Source: Piromyces finnis (Eukaryota; Neocallimastigomycota; Neocallimastigomycetes; Neocallimastigales; Neocallimastigaceae). Taken from it: 59,416 nt of DNA. The position numbers and the translations under genes were made by a program. Under the pieces are notes generated by a model. The model was not told the DNA's origin. It saw nothing but the letters and a program-made list of their open reading frames with translations, and ran no database searches. The stretch is taken from the NCBI GenBank assembly GCA_002104945.1, contig MCFH01000103.1:1-59416 (forward strand). The letters run 5' to 3'. Positions 32,060 through 43,133 of the stretch are shown piece after piece; position 1 is the first letter of the stretch, and each line of letters begins with the position of its first letter.

Positions 32060-32552
32060 AAGAACACGGTTCTTAGACCACTTGGACCATAGAAGAGAAC
32101 TTAACTACCCTAAAATTAGACTCATGGATTTGGTGTGGTTAAGAAAACCAGAAAATTACAACCCTCTTCCCTTCTACAAGCTACAAGCAAGAAAGTACGG
32201 TCCCTTCAAGGTTATTGGAATTGATGAAAGCAAGCTTAACTACCGGTTGGATATCAGCAAGTCACCTTTCCCCAACGTCTACCCAGTGTTTCATATCAGT
32301 GAACTTGAACCCTACCATAACAAACCTGAAGAACTAACACCTGCACCAGTGGGCTACCAGAAAATCATCAAAATCATGAATGCCAGAAGAAAGAAGGATA
32401 ACTACCAATACTTAGCTACCTTTAGTGACTTTAGACAAGAGTGGGTTGATGCTGATATCATTGACAAGAACTCCCACTATGATAAGCTACTCAAGGAATT
32501 TCAAGATAAATGTTACCAGGAATTCATGGTTAGTGTCCAAAACCCTGCCTAG
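32060..32552 (+). pseudogene. Pol of F, 3' part (integrase C-terminus and chromodomain-like tail)
   Basis: It continues the F pol frame after A1. It contains the end of the integrase with a GPF-type module (YGPFKVIG), the HISELEPY motif that in this group precedes the tail, and a divergent chromodomain-like segment (QYLATFSDFRQEWVDADI). The TAG is at 32550-32552. An internal ATG at 32082 is not a native start. The tail lacks the KWKGY signature, so its ligand is uncertain. Confidence 0.85.
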
Positions 32553-32563
32553 GTTTTCTCCTT

Positions 32564-32572
32564 AGGGGGGCA
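32564..32572 (+). promoter_or_regulatory. polypurine tract of F
   Basis: AGGGGGGCA lies one base before the 3' LTR, a clear plus-strand priming site. Unlike A, B and E it has no GATTCG hairpin. Confidence 0.8.
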
Positions 32573-32573
32573 T

Positions 32574-33068
32574 TGTAAGAAATATTTGTGGCCATAAGTT
32601 TGCCCACAAATATTTCAATTGAAACCATATATTCTGGTCATCATTTATTGGCCAAATATATGTATAACCATATATTAATGGTTATTAATTAAATAGGAAG
32701 TTTATTTGCTTTACCCAATCAAGTGGTAAAGAAAATAAACTCATATAGTTAAATAGTATAGTCAAAACTAACGTTAAATACTTTAGCGTTAGTATTAAAG
32801 TAAATTAGTAACTATAATAATAATTAATGTAGATAATTATAATTAATAAATAAAAGATATAATTAAAATATAATTATTTAAGTAAAAGTTATTTCATAAA
32901 ATATTTATATAAGTGTTTATATTTATTTTAGTGTTATAATATTTATTTTCTTTCTTTTATTATTTTTTATAAAACTTTATTTAGTTATTAACTCGTATAG
33001 AGAGGTAATAACTAACTTAATTAACTAATTAGTAACTTATTAACTAATAATATAAAAAACCTTTTACA
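32574..33068 (+). repeat. 3' LTR of F (495 bp)
   Basis: It appears identical to 20132-20626, so F is a young insertion. ATTAT follows at 33069-33073. Confidence 0.96.
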
Positions 33069-33078
33069 ATTATCAATA

Positions 33079-33905
33079 TGTAAGAATTAATAATTATTTA
33101 TTGAATAATTATTAATTCTTATTTAATTATTTTTTTAATTATTAAATTAATTAATTATTTAAATTATTAGCATACATTCATTTAAATTACTATAAACAGT
33201 TATTTATATTAATATTAATTATTCATTTACTAAATGTAAAATTTATTTAATTATTATATTAATTAATTATTTATTTAATTTAGTAATTTATCTAAAATAA
33301 TAGTAAACATTCATTTATTCTATTATTTAATAATTTTTGTATTACATTTTATAAGAAACATTATGTATTTTATTTTACGTTTGTATTTTATATTTATGTA
33401 TCGTATCTTGAAATAACTTATAGAAACAACTAGAAGATATAAATAAATATTAGGACAATCGGATATTAAGGTTTTTCCGAATTTTATTCGGTTTTACTTA
33501 ATATTACGATGATTGATATATTAGTTATCAATCGAATATCTTTTTAGGTTTTTCTTCTAGTCTTTTCCTAAAAAGATTATTTGTTAAGATTAGAAATTTT
33601 TTATTAAACTTTAAATTATTAAAAAATTATAAATAAAAGAACTCTGGAATACCACTTAAAAATCCAGAGTTATTATTATAAGAACTATTATAATAAATAA
33701 CCTTTATTAAAACAATATTAATAAAATATTTTAAATTAATTAACATTAAAAGTTTTGTGTGTTGTTTATTATACTTCCTTATAATAAACTCTTATTAAGA
33801 TAAGTATAAAATTTTATTTTAACTTCTCAGTTTAATAATACTAATTATTATTAAATTGAAGATAATAATTATTATTATATAATATATATAATAATAATTA
33901 TTACA
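33079..33905 (+). repeat. 5' LTR of D (827 bp)
   Basis: It starts TGTAAGAATTAATAATT and ends AATTATTACA. A perfect 17-bp inverted repeat with a 5-nt loop occupies 33082-33120. The promoter and self-primer are at 33628-33677. Confidence 0.96.
33628..33677 (+). promoter_or_regulatory. predicted promoter and self-primer of D
   Basis: TATAAATA at 33628-33635 is 38 bp upstream of AGAGTTATTATT (33666-33677), which is complementary to the PBS. A 7-bp inverted repeat ACTCTGG...CCAGAGT (33641-33670) spans the predicted start, similar in layout to F. Confidence 0.6.
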
Positions 33906-33916
33906 ATAATAACTCT
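33905..33916 (+). promoter_or_regulatory. self-priming primer-binding site of D
   Basis: AATAATAACTCT, from the last LTR base onward, is the exact reverse complement of AGAGTTATTATT within the LTR. Confidence 0.68.
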
Positions 33917-34428
33917 CCTACATCAGATTGTTTAATAATTATTATTTTATTGGCATTAGAATTTCAATTCACAATATAAAATTTTGCAAAAAATAAATAA
34001 ATACAATATATTAATAATTAATAATACATAAAAAAAAAATTTACCAATAAGAAAAATATATATATATATATTACCAATCAATATATAAAAAAAAAAAAAA
34101 AAATTTTTTTTTTTTTACCAATCAAATGTATAAAAAAAAAATTTTTTTAAATTCTTTGCCAATTAATTAGATATTATTGAAATTATATATAAAAAGTTAA
34201 ATTTTCAAAAAAAAAAAATTGATAATAATAGTAATAATAATAGATAACAATAATAACAATAACAAAAGATATATAAACTGTATTATATTATAAAATATCA
34301 ATATTTTCACAAATAAGATATACTACAATACTACAGTATTAGTAAAAAAAATATAATAATAATATCAATAAATAATATTTTATTCTACACTGATCTTATT
34401 TTATTTTTATAATTTAAAAATAGATAAT
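33917..34428 (+). other. low-complexity 5' leader of D
   Basis: An untranslated leader with A and T homopolymers, an AT microsatellite (about 34058-34070), repeated TTACCAAT(A/C)A words and a long A-run followed by a T-run (34088-34117) that can form a hairpin. No gene. Confidence 0.7.
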
Positions 34429-36907
34429 ATGGAATTCAATAGTAATAGTCAAGACATACAAGAAAATACTCCAAGGAGCGATAAGGCAACTGTTGAAACT
34501 TCCAAATTAATAGCTACCCTAACAGATATTCTACCAGCATTCCTCTCGCCTAATGGGATTCTTGCAAAAGAATCAGAAACTCAAGACGCGCCTAACTTAT
34601 TGGAAATTATTGCTCAGAGTGAGGATTTCTTCGCAGAACATCCTAACTCTTTCTTGAGCGACGACAATAAGAGTTCCTTCATCATAAACAAGTTACATGG
34701 AACCACAAGGAAATGGGGGCTATCTCTATTAGCCGATGGAACTCTGAAGAATCTAAGTTATGATAATTTTAAGGAACTACTTTTAAGGAACTTTGATGGA
34801 GGGGATAGCAGAAAAGAAAAATATGTTCTCATGGAAAAGCTATGGAAGTTAAAGCAGCAACAGTTGGGGAAAGTAACTGACTACACTATTGAATTCCGCC
34901 GCATCGCAAGTAGGATAGGATGGCAAGACGAAGTTTTCATTGATATTATTGGAAAGGGCCTACTAGATCGAGTCCGCGAAGAGTATGACAAGATTGAAAA
35001 ACCAAGAACCTTGTTTGAGGCTACCAATGCTATCATAGGTATCGATAGGAAATGCTACTTAGAAAGTTATATCAGACACAAACCAAGTAAAATTCATGGA
35101 AAACATCATAAATCTTTTGGAAGGAAAAAGCACGACTTAACTAAAGTTGAGAATAAGTTTACATCGTTCAACCAAAGAAAGGGCAAGACTAAGAGTGAAA
35201 TTTTATCAGCAAATTACACTCCTAATAACAAAACCTCAATGACAACTGTTTTCACTATTCACATAAAGGGAAAAGTCATCAAATGTAATTTTTTGATTGA
35301 CTCAGGATCTGCGAAAAGCTTTATCTGCCGAACCTTTGCTACCAACAACAAATTACCAACTTCAGGTCTCACCTCTCCCATCAATATTCAGCTTCCCAAC
35401 AGTAAAAACATGACCATCAGACATGTTACTACCCCTTTGAAGCTCAAGTTAATGGATCATGTTGAGGATTACGAATTTTTTATTGGTAATCTTCAACTTC
35501 ACGGCATCTGTGGAATTCTAGGAAGGGATTGGCTTGCAATTCATAATCCTTATATTAATTTTAAAACAAATAAAATATATTTCTTGGATTATTATTGCAA
35601 AGATCATTGTAAGTCTTGTAGAGGTAATAAATTTGTTTTTAAATCAAAAGATGTTACAGCTACAATGGTTTATAATGAAAACTGTATTAACGACTCTATT
35701 ATCCCGGAGAATATCACAGAAGAAGAAATCCAAGACCACAACTACAACTGGTGCAACGCTATGATAGAGATGGGAACTATCATAGATGGGAAGGCTACCG
35801 AGGATGCAACCATCAGCAAAGCTCTAGCCAAAGAAGACATTATAAAGAAGTACTACTCTAATTTAATGAAGGTGTTCGAAAAGACAGAAGCCGACAAACT
35901 TCCACCTCATCGAGTTTATGACATTTCGATTGACTTAATACCAAATAGTCAATTATACTTTGGTCCAATATATTCATTAACAGTTGTCGAGTTAGAAACC
36001 TTAAAAAAATATATTAATGAAAATCTTGAAAAGGGTTTCATTCGAAAGTCCAAGTCACCAGCCGGTGCTCCTGTCTTGTTCGTGAAAAAACATGACGGAT
36101 CCCTTCGACTATGTGTAGACTACCGACGTTTGAACGCAGTTACCATCAGGAACAGCTACCCCCTTCCAAAGATTAATGATTTGATTGAATCATTCAAAAG
36201 TGCTTCAATCTTTACTAGGCTCGATCTTAGATCAGCCTATAATTTGGTTCGTGTCAAGGAAGGCCACGAATATTTAACTGCTTTCCGAACTCCGCTTGGA
36301 CATTATGAATATCTTGTAATGCCCTTCGGTCTTCGTAACGTACCTTCGGTCTTTCAAAGATTCATACAAGATGTGCTTACAGATGTTATCGGTTCTTATG
36401 CTCAAGTCTATTTAGATGATATAATTATTTATTCAAAAAATATAGACGAGCATATCAAGCATGTCAAGAAAATACTTCAACTCCTTATCGATAATGGCCT
36501 CTATGTGAAACTCGAAAAATGCGATTTTCACGTTAAGTCAACTACATTCTTAGGATTCAATATCTCTCCAAATGGCCTTACAATGGATCCTAACAAGGTG
36601 AAATCAATCTTGGATTGGCCAACGCCAAAAAACTTAAAAGAACTCCAGAGTTTTTTGGGTTTATGCAACTTTTACAGAAAGTTCATAAAAAACTTTGCCG
36701 AAATAATGGAACCTCTTCGTAGACTACTAAAAGGTAACTCTGTTTTCAATTGGGATACTCAAGCTGAACGGTCCTTCAATCTACTTAAACAGGCTTTTAA
36801 AAATGACGAATTACTTATCTTTCCAAATCCAGATAAAGAATTCGTAGTTGAATCAGACGCAAGTGACTTTGCGTTAGGATGCGTTCTCTCACAAATTAGC
36901 GATAAAG
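34429..36907 (+). pseudogene. Gag-Pol of D, 5' part (Gag, protease, RT, start of RNase H)
   Basis: ATG at 34429. Gag (about 240 residues) has no CCHC knuckle. The protease motif is FLIDSGS (about residues 288-294), followed by ILGRDW. RT has the LPPHRVYD entry motif and YLDD. RNase H begins with ESDAS. At 36908 the frame runs into the solo LTR and stops at TAA 36910-36912. The remaining RNase H and integrase are at 43662-45269, but in another frame, so D is broken by both the insertion and a one-base insertion just after it (near 43668-43674). Confidence 0.9.
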
Positions 36908-37513
36908 TGTAAAGTCGAACACTTGAAGAATAGATTAGGATATCTATTCTATTACAATAACACCAAAGATTTAAATAGAAATAAAATTGTTTTATTAAAA
37001 AATATCTTTTATTATAATAGAAATTATATTAATAACAATTACATCGATAAAATGATGAAAAATATCTTCTATTTATATTTTTCCTAAATACATTTATATT
37101 ATATTATAACTATTTATTTCTTCTATATTATTATTTAAAATCTACACTAAAATCTTAATTATTAATAAATATTTAGACTATAACTATTTTTAGTAAAATA
37201 CAATTGGCAATTCAAATTAAGTACTATTCAATTTGAATATGTGCCCATGTATTATTGATATATTAAACATTTAATAATTATATACTAGATGTCTATTTCT
37301 ATTACAAAACAATACTAAAACTAGGGGTTTGAATTGAGAATTTTAATTTATTTGTTAAACATTAAGAATAAATTAATAATTTATTTTGTTTTAAACTTTA
37401 ATTATTAATAAATAAATTATGTCCCATTTTCTTTTTCTGTAATATAATTCGTGTAACTTAAACAATAATATTTATGGCTTAAGTTACATTAAAGATATCA
37501 ATCTGTGGCGTTT
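36908..37513 (-). repeat. solo LTR of family X, split by A2
   Basis: In element sense the LTR starts at 43656 (TGTAAAGATATC) and ends at 36908 (TCGACTTTACA); the other piece is 43640-43656. Total length is 618 bp once the CGTTT duplication of A2 is counted once. TAAAG flanks it at 36903-36907 and 43657-43661, so it is a genuine solo LTR left by recombination of a complete element. It is nearly the same as the C and X' LTRs except for the last about 25 bp. Confidence 0.93.
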
Positions 37514-37540
37514 TGTAACGAATCATAGAAATTAGTAACC

Positions 37541-37613
37541 TGTCTTAGTGGTTAGTAACTAAGACCTTGGTTTGAACTACTCGAGTTCGAAACCTCATTA
37601 ATATCTTTTTTTT
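37541..37613 (+). promoter_or_regulatory. tRNA-like Pol III module in LTR-A
   Basis: A-box-like TGTCTTAGTGG (37541-37551, 10 of 11 to consensus) and a perfect B box GTTCGAAAC (37585-37593) are 44 bp apart. A T-run (37606-37613) follows 12 bp later, as a Pol III terminator would. ATTAGT (37531) can pair with ATTAAT (37597), giving a tRNA-sized unit of about 72 nt. The 8-bp D-stem-like helix GTCTTAGT/ACTAAGAC is too long for a real tRNA, so this is a mimic or relic. Transcription is inferred. Confidence 0.5.
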
Positions 37614-37720
37614 AATTATTAAAATATTTTATAACGAAATTTTACCAAAGAAGATAATTTCTGATTGGCTTAAAAAATTAAGTTGTAAAATTTTTATAAA
37701 TTTACTTTTAAAAACATTTA

Positions 37721-37773
37721 TATAAATACGAGTGAAATTTCTCAAAAAATTATTTGGAATTCGAGTTTTTATT
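37721..37773 (+). promoter_or_regulatory. predicted Pol II promoter and self-primer of A2
   Basis: TATAAATA at 37721-37728 lies 42 bp upstream of GAGTTTTTATT (37763-37773), the sequence complementary to the PBS and hence the predicted 5' end of the genomic RNA. Confidence 0.6.
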
Positions 37774-37921
37774 AACAAAGAAATTTTATAATAAAAATAA
37801 AATTATTAAACACTAACCTGTTATAATTTTGTTAAGTGTTCAATAATAAAATTTTTATTTGCTTTTATTATTTTCCTTTTTATATATTTGTGTTTTTATT
37901 TATTGAACATTAGTTCTTTAC

Positions 37922-37932
37922 AATAAAAACTC
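37922..37932 (+). promoter_or_regulatory. self-priming primer-binding site of A2
   Basis: AATAAAAACTC, beginning with the last LTR base, pairs over 11 bases with GAGTTTTTATT at 37763-37773. Confidence 0.65.
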
Positions 37933-38623
37933 CTAAAATATATAATAACACCTTAGTGTTTAAAAAAGGAAGAATTTTTAATTTATTAAAAAATTAAGTA
38001 AGTCAGTGAAGCTTATTTTAACAATAAGGGTACTGAAAACAAAAGTAAAACCCACAGTTATTATAAGGGGAGCGCCAGGACGCTTAATTTAATAATAAAG
38101 AAAAAATTCATTTTCTAATAAAACGTTTTCTACTTTTAATAAATAAAATTAAATTTTATTTATTATTTTTGAAAAAATATTAAAATAACAAAGAAGTTAG
38201 GATTCAATACCTCCCTTAGCGTGGATAGTTGGACACCTATACGTAATACTTTGTTGTTTAGATATTATTAATAATCGGGGAATTAAACCTATTTTTTTTC
38301 TTTCCGCTTAATTAAGTAAGTGACAATAAAGAAACTAATACCGTTAATTCCTTTTATTGAAAATTTTCATTTCCAATATTAACAATTGATAATATCTACG
38401 TTATCAACAAAGAGCTACAAGGGACCTAGTATTGAATACTAATAAAATTAAATATTTGATGGTCCAATACTATTTAATTTGACTCTTTGTCTATATTTAA
38501 AATATTTTAATCAATAAATAATAATAAAGATTTAATTTTTTTTTCTTTCTTAATTTCTTCAAACATAACTTTATCTTATTTACATAATTTTTATTTTCAA
38601 ACAATTATATTTTTTTAATTTTA
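37933..38623 (+). other. 5' leader of A2
   Basis: About 690 nt of untranslated leader, including a short GC-richer patch near 38050-38090. No credible gene. Confidence 0.7.
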
Positions 38624-41600
38624 ATGGAAGGACAAATATTTGATAACGCCTCACTAAAAGACGGTTTCGCAGGAGACAGAAAATATCTCAAAGGTTTCTT
38701 AGCTAAAATAGAACTTGTTTTTCTCCTTTATCCCGAAAGATATCAAGATGAAGAGAGCAAGGTTATCTACCTGATTTCTCGCCTTTATGGAAATGCATTA
38801 AATTGGGCCGCTACGCTTATTGACAACCATGATCCATGTCTGACCAACTACCAAGCATTCAAGGAAAGACTAAAGGCATTCTACGGGAACAATGATGCAG
38901 TCTACGTAGCCAATCAAATGCTACGTACTCTCAAGCAACATCGTTTGGGCGGCATCAGAGGATACATCCTTGAATTTAACAAATACTCTGATGAATCTAA
39001 CTGGAATGAAGAGGCTAAGATGGATGCTTTTATCGCTGGGCTCAACCAAGAAGTTGCAATGAAGATATTAGAGATGTTCCCAGGACCAAGAGATTTGTTT
39101 TCCCTCCAAACTATTGCAGCTAGAATAGACTCCAGACTTGCTACCAGGGGATTATTTTTTGACAAAAATACTAAGGGACCAAGTTCTAATTCCAGCAATG
39201 GCTCCAGAAAGGCTTCCACAAATCTAAAAGAACATCCCAAGAAGAAAAGATACTTTGGTCCGTTATCCAAGGAAGAAAAAGAAAGAAGAAGTAAGGAAAA
39301 CTTATGTGTCTATTGTGGATCTCCAGGACACCAACTGAAAGATTGTCATAAGAGAAGAAATAAAAACTCAGCATTCGAATCTTTAGTTTCTCTACAAAAT
39401 AATTCTACCAATTCCAAGAAAAATCAACAAGATAGGGTAACCTCAAATTTTAAATTATCGTTTGAACTAGACACAAAAATTCTTATAGACTCCGGTTCTA
39501 CACTTAATCTAATAGATGTCGACTATTGCAACGATCACAATATTCCCTACCACTATGAAGAAGATTTACCCAACGTATTCGGTATTGGTGGTAGCCAAAA
39601 ACTGTTCGGAGTTACTCCACTTCTTAATCTTCGCTACATGGATCACCTATGCCGTACTGTCTTTTACGTTACTGATCTACCTGTATATCCTTGTATTCTA
39701 GGTCTACGTTGGCTTAAGGAACATAATCCAAGTATTGACTTTGAAAATAATAAATTATCCTTTGGTTCTTCATATTGCTTGGATCATTGTATGACTCTCC
39801 CTTCGAATGTTCCCGAATTCCATCAGGAAACTTCTGTTTTTTCTACTGATTGCAATAACTCTTCTTCCGTTTCTTTGCCTATTTTTATTGACAAACCTAA
39901 ATCTTCTTTTTCAAATTCTAAGTTATCTCATTCTCGTAATCCCAAAGAAAATCGTTCTAAATCTGTCTTAATTAACAATGAATCTGTTAACGATCCTTTA
40001 TCACAAGAGACTTGTACTGTCATGGCTTCTAATATATCTCTTTCTAAAGTTGATTCTTGTTCACCAAAAAACTCTTTTAAAGACTCAAATCCTACTACTA
40101 AACTTCCGAAGGAATTAGAATCATATATGGACGTCTTTAGCGAATCTTCTGCTGATCAATTACCACCTCATCGTCCTTATGATTGCCAAATAAACCTAAT
40201 CGAAAATGCCAAGCTATTTTATGGACCAATCTACCCACTAACAGACGAAGAAACAAGAGTTTTGAAGGATTATATCGATGAAAACCTCAAAAAGGGTTTC
40301 ATTAGGAAATCCAAATCTCCTGCTGGTGCGCCTGTACTTTTCGTTCCTAAAAAGAATGGTGAACTCCGTCTTTGTCAAGATTATAGGGAACTCAACAAAA
40401 TTACCATTAGAGATTCCTATCCTCTACCTCTGATTCAAGATATGCTAGAGCATCTTGGTAAAGCGAAAATCTTCTCAAAATTGGATTTACGATCAGCATA
40501 TAATTTGGTCCGAATCAAAAAGGGTGATGAATATAAAACAGCTTTCACCTGCAAATTCGGCCACTTTGAATACCTGGTAATGCCATTCGGACTGAAAAAC
40601 GCCCCGGCTGTTTTTCAGCATTTTATCAATGATGTTCTGGAAAATATTCTAGGGATTTTTGTTTATTCATATATTGACGATTTAATTATTTTTTCTGAAA
40701 ACCATAAATCCCACATTAAGCACGTTATCGAAGTCCTGGATCGCTTAAGAAATGCTGGTCTTTATGCTAAGCTTGAAAAGTGTGAATTCTTTGTTTCCTC
40801 TATTGATTTCCTTGGTCATCGGATATCCTCTGAAGGTATACATATGGACCCCAATAAAGTTTCTGCTATTATTAATTGGCCAGTTCCGTCCAGTGTCAAG
40901 GAAGTTCAATCTTTTATTGGCCTAGCCAACTACTATCGTCGGTTTATTCCTAATTTTGCCAAAGTTGCACAACCCCTTCACAGACTACTTCGTAAAAACG
41001 TTAAATTTGATTTTTCCTCTGAAGCTCTTGATGCATTTAATACCATTAAATCATTAATTTCATCTGCTCCCATCCTGTCTCACCCAAATCGTGATCTTCC
41101 CTTTATTGTTGAAACCGACTCTAGCAACTTTGCTATAGGAGCAGTTCTGTCTCAAAAATCTCCTGATGATAAAATGATCCATCCTGTCGCTTTCTATTCA
41201 AGATCTCTTACTTCCGCTGAAAGAAACTATCCTATATACGATAAAGAACTTTTAGCTATTGTTAATGCTCTTGAAACTTGGCGACATTTTCTCAAAGGTG
41301 CTTTAACCCCGTTTACTATTTATTCAGATCATCGAAACTTACTATATCAAAAGAAACCGGAAAAAATGTCACAACGTCTCGTTCGTTGGGCCCTTTTCCT
41401 TTCCGAATTTAACTTTAAAATTCTCTACCGCTCTGGTTCATCAAATGGTAAACCTGATGCGCTTTCACGAAGACCTGATTATATAGATTCCTCTCTTCCT
41501 TCTGATGCTCCTTTTTCGGTTTTACGCCCTGAGAATTTCTGCGCTTTGATTTGTTCCATTTCTTCTCTTAATGATGAAATATTATCTGAATATGTGAACG

Positions 41601-42988
41601 ACTCTTTTTACATTGACATTTGCAATTTTCTTGAAAATAAGAATCTCCCAGCTCCACATCCACAAAGTAATAAATTCTCTCTTAGTAATAGTTTTCTTCT
41701 TTTTGATAATAGAATCTATGTCCCTTTAAAATGCCGTCCCTCCGTTTTGAAACTCTGTCATGATTCCCCCTCTGCCGGTCATTTTGGTATCCGCAAAACT
41801 ATTTCTTTGATCTCTCGTGACTTTTGGTGGCCATCCATTTCTATTGATGTTAAGAATTATATCCGATCTTGCGAGATTTGTTGCCGCTCCAAGCCTTCTC
41901 GTCATAAACCATATGGTTTACTTCAACCCCTTGAGATTAGTGACCATCCTTGGGCTTCTATTTCTATGGATTTCATTACTGACCTCCCTCCTTCGGATGG
42001 ATTTAACACTATTCTTGTTGTAGTTGACCGCCTTACTAAAATGTGCCACCTCATTCCCTTTAAAGGTATTCCTTCTGCTTCTGATACTGCTTTTGCTTTT
42101 TTGAATTATATTTTCAAAATTCACGGTCTCCCCTCTGAAATTATTTCCGATAGAGGCGCGCAATTCACTTCGAAATTTTGGAAATCTATTTGCCAATCTT
42201 TGGACGTCAATGTTAAATATTCTTCACCATATCATCATCAATCCAATGGCCAAACGGAGAGGGTAAACTCCGTTGTTGAACAATATTTAAGATGCTTTTC
42301 TAATTATAAAGGAACAAACTGGATCAACTTTCTTCCATTGGCAGAATTCAGTTACAATAATGCTGTTCAAGACTCAACAAAATTCTCACCATTCTTCCTA
42401 AATTATGGTTATCACCCAAAATACTCTCCGGTAATTCCTGACCAAACGAATGTTCCAAGAGCTGAAGAGTTTACAAGAGACTTTGAAGACCTAATGGAGA
42501 AACTAAAAGAAAACTTAAAGAAGGCCATCCAAGTTCAAAAGAAATATGCCGACAAGTATAGACAAGAACCTCCGACATTCAAGACTGGTGACAAAGTATG
42601 GTTGGATAGCTCCTTGATAATTCATAAAGGAAATAAAAAATTTAATCCTAGGAAACTTGGCCCGTTTAGGATAATTAGTAAAATCTCTAATCTCACTTAT
42701 AAATTAGAATTACCAAAATCGCTGAAGATTTACCCAATTGTTCATGTTTCAAACCTAGAACCGTATTATGAAGATAGTTTTGGAAGAATCAAAGATCCAC
42801 CTCCACCTATAATAGTAAATGAAGAAGAAGAATACGAAGTAGAAGAAATACTTGATAAAAGAAAGCATTATGGGAAGATTCAATATCTAATAAAATGGAA
42901 AGGTTATCCGCTTTCAGAAGCATCTTGGGAACCTGAAAGTAATTTAAACTGCGATGAACTAATTAAAAACTTTAATAATTCACATTAG
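38624..42988 (+). CDS. intact Gag-Pol polyprotein of A2 (1454 aa)
   Basis: ATG at 38624, TAG at 42986-42988. Domains as in A1: Gag, CCHC knuckle (C228, C231, H236, C241), protease (D289-S-G), RT YIDD at 683-686, RNase H, integrase finger and DD35E (D1116, D1176, E1212), GPF module, chromodomain. The chromodomain keeps all three residues that in HP1 form the methyl-lysine cage (Y1404, W1425, Y1428), so binding to H3K9-methylated chromatin is plausible. A Ser-rich linker of about 110 residues separates protease from RT and is the most variable part between A copies. The single frame is of Tf1/sushi style. Predicted functional. Confidence 0.96.
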   Translation: MEGQIFDNASLKDGFAGDRKYLKGFLAKIELVFLLYPERYQDEESKVIYLISRLYGNALNWAATLIDNHDPCLTNYQAFKERLKAFYGNNDAVYVANQMLRTLKQHRLGGIRGYILEFNKYSDESNWNEEAKMDAFIAGLNQEVAMKILEMFPGPRDLFSLQTIAARIDSRLATRGLFFDKNTKGPSSNSSNGSRKASTNLKEHPKKKRYFGPLSKEEKERRSKENLCVYCGSPGHQLKDCHKRRNKNSAFESLVSLQNNSTNSKKNQQDRVTSNFKLSFELDTKILIDSGSTLNLIDVDYCNDHNIPYHYEEDLPNVFGIGGSQKLFGVTPLLNLRYMDHLCRTVFYVTDLPVYPCILGLRWLKEHNPSIDFENNKLSFGSSYCLDHCMTLPSNVPEFHQETSVFSTDCNNSSSVSLPIFIDKPKSSFSNSKLSHSRNPKENRSKSVLINNESVNDPLSQETCTVMASNISLSKVDSCSPKNSFKDSNPTTKLPKELESYMDVFSESSADQLPPHRPYDCQINLIENAKLFYGPIYPLTDEETRVLKDYIDENLKKGFIRKSKSPAGAPVLFVPKKNGELRLCQDYRELNKITIRDSYPLPLIQDMLEHLGKAKIFSKLDLRSAYNLVRIKKGDEYKTAFTCKFGHFEYLVMPFGLKNAPAVFQHFINDVLENILGIFVYSYIDDLIIFSENHKSHIKHVIEVLDRLRNAGLYAKLEKCEFFVSSIDFLGHRISSEGIHMDPNKVSAIINWPVPSSVKEVQSFIGLANYYRRFIPNFAKVAQPLHRLLRKNVKFDFSSEALDAFNTIKSLISSAPILSHPNRDLPFIVETDSSNFAIGAVLSQKSPDDKMIHPVAFYSRSLTSAERNYPIYDKELLAIVNALETWRHFLKGALTPFTIYSDHRNLLYQKKPEKMSQRLVRWALFLSEFNFKILYRSGSSNGKPDALSRRPDYIDSSLPSDAPFSVLRPENFCALICSISSLNDEILSEYVNDSFYIDICNFLENKNLPAPHPQSNKFSLSNSFLLFDNRIYVPLKCRPSVLKLCHDSPSAGHFGIRKTISLISRDFWWPSISIDVKNYIRSCEICCRSKPSRHKPYGLLQPLEISDHPWASISMDFITDLPPSDGFNTILVVVDRLTKMCHLIPFKGIPSASDTAFAFLNYIFKIHGLPSEIISDRGAQFTSKFWKSICQSLDVNVKYSSPYHHQSNGQTERVNSVVEQYLRCFSNYKGTNWINFLPLAEFSYNNAVQDSTKFSPFFLNYGYHPKYSPVIPDQTNVPRAEEFTRDFEDLMEKLKENLKKAIQVQKKYADKYRQEPPTFKTGDKVWLDSSLIIHKGNKKFNPRKLGPFRIISKISNLTYKLELPKSLKIYPIVHVSNLEPYYEDSFGRIKDPPPPIIVNEEEEYEVEEILDKRKHYGKIQYLIKWKGYPLSEASWEPESNLNCDELIKNFNNSH
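42254..42273 (+). promoter_or_regulatory. candidate central polypurine tract in the integrase gene
   Basis: ACGGAGAGGG followed by TAAACTCCGT lies over the TERVNSV codons. The GC-rich codons ACG GAG AGG are kept in A, B, C and E (2822, 6223, 12389, 15768-15787, 27295-27314), although neighbouring codons vary. In A, B and E it also forms a 6-bp hairpin ACGGAG/CTCCGT. Central polypurine tracts are known in lentiviruses and Ty1; the role here is inferred. Confidence 0.4.
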
Positions 42989-43091
42989 TAATAGTTATTA
43001 ATTTAAAAAAAAATTAGTAATTGATAAGAGAAAAAGAGAATAGAAAATAGAAAATAGAAAATGAAAAAATATATTTATAATTTAATATTCA

Positions 43092-43133
<42 letters not shown>

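Larger units (their letters stand above)
20132..33068 (+). mobile_element. F-family Ty3/gypsy element, interrupted by A1
   Basis: It has two 495-bp LTRs that look identical and flanking ATTAT duplications (20127-20131 and 33069-33073). Without A1 it is about 6.8 kb. It differs from its neighbours in having separate gag-pro and pol frames, a long coiled-coil Gag and a less AT-rich coding sequence. Apart from the A1 insertion no inactivating change was seen. Confidence 0.94.
37514..37922 (+). repeat. 5' LTR of A2 (409 bp)
   Basis: TGTAACGAATC to TTCTTTACA, matching the 3' LTR at 43231-43639. It contains two promoter-like modules: tRNA-like boxes near the start and a TATA box with self-primer further in. 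Confidence 0.97.

Noticed and set aside
37531-37602. A genuine tRNA gene in LTR-A
   Set aside because: Boxes and length fit, but the D-stem-like helix is 8 bp, no clean anticodon arm is seen and the T stem is only about 3 bp.
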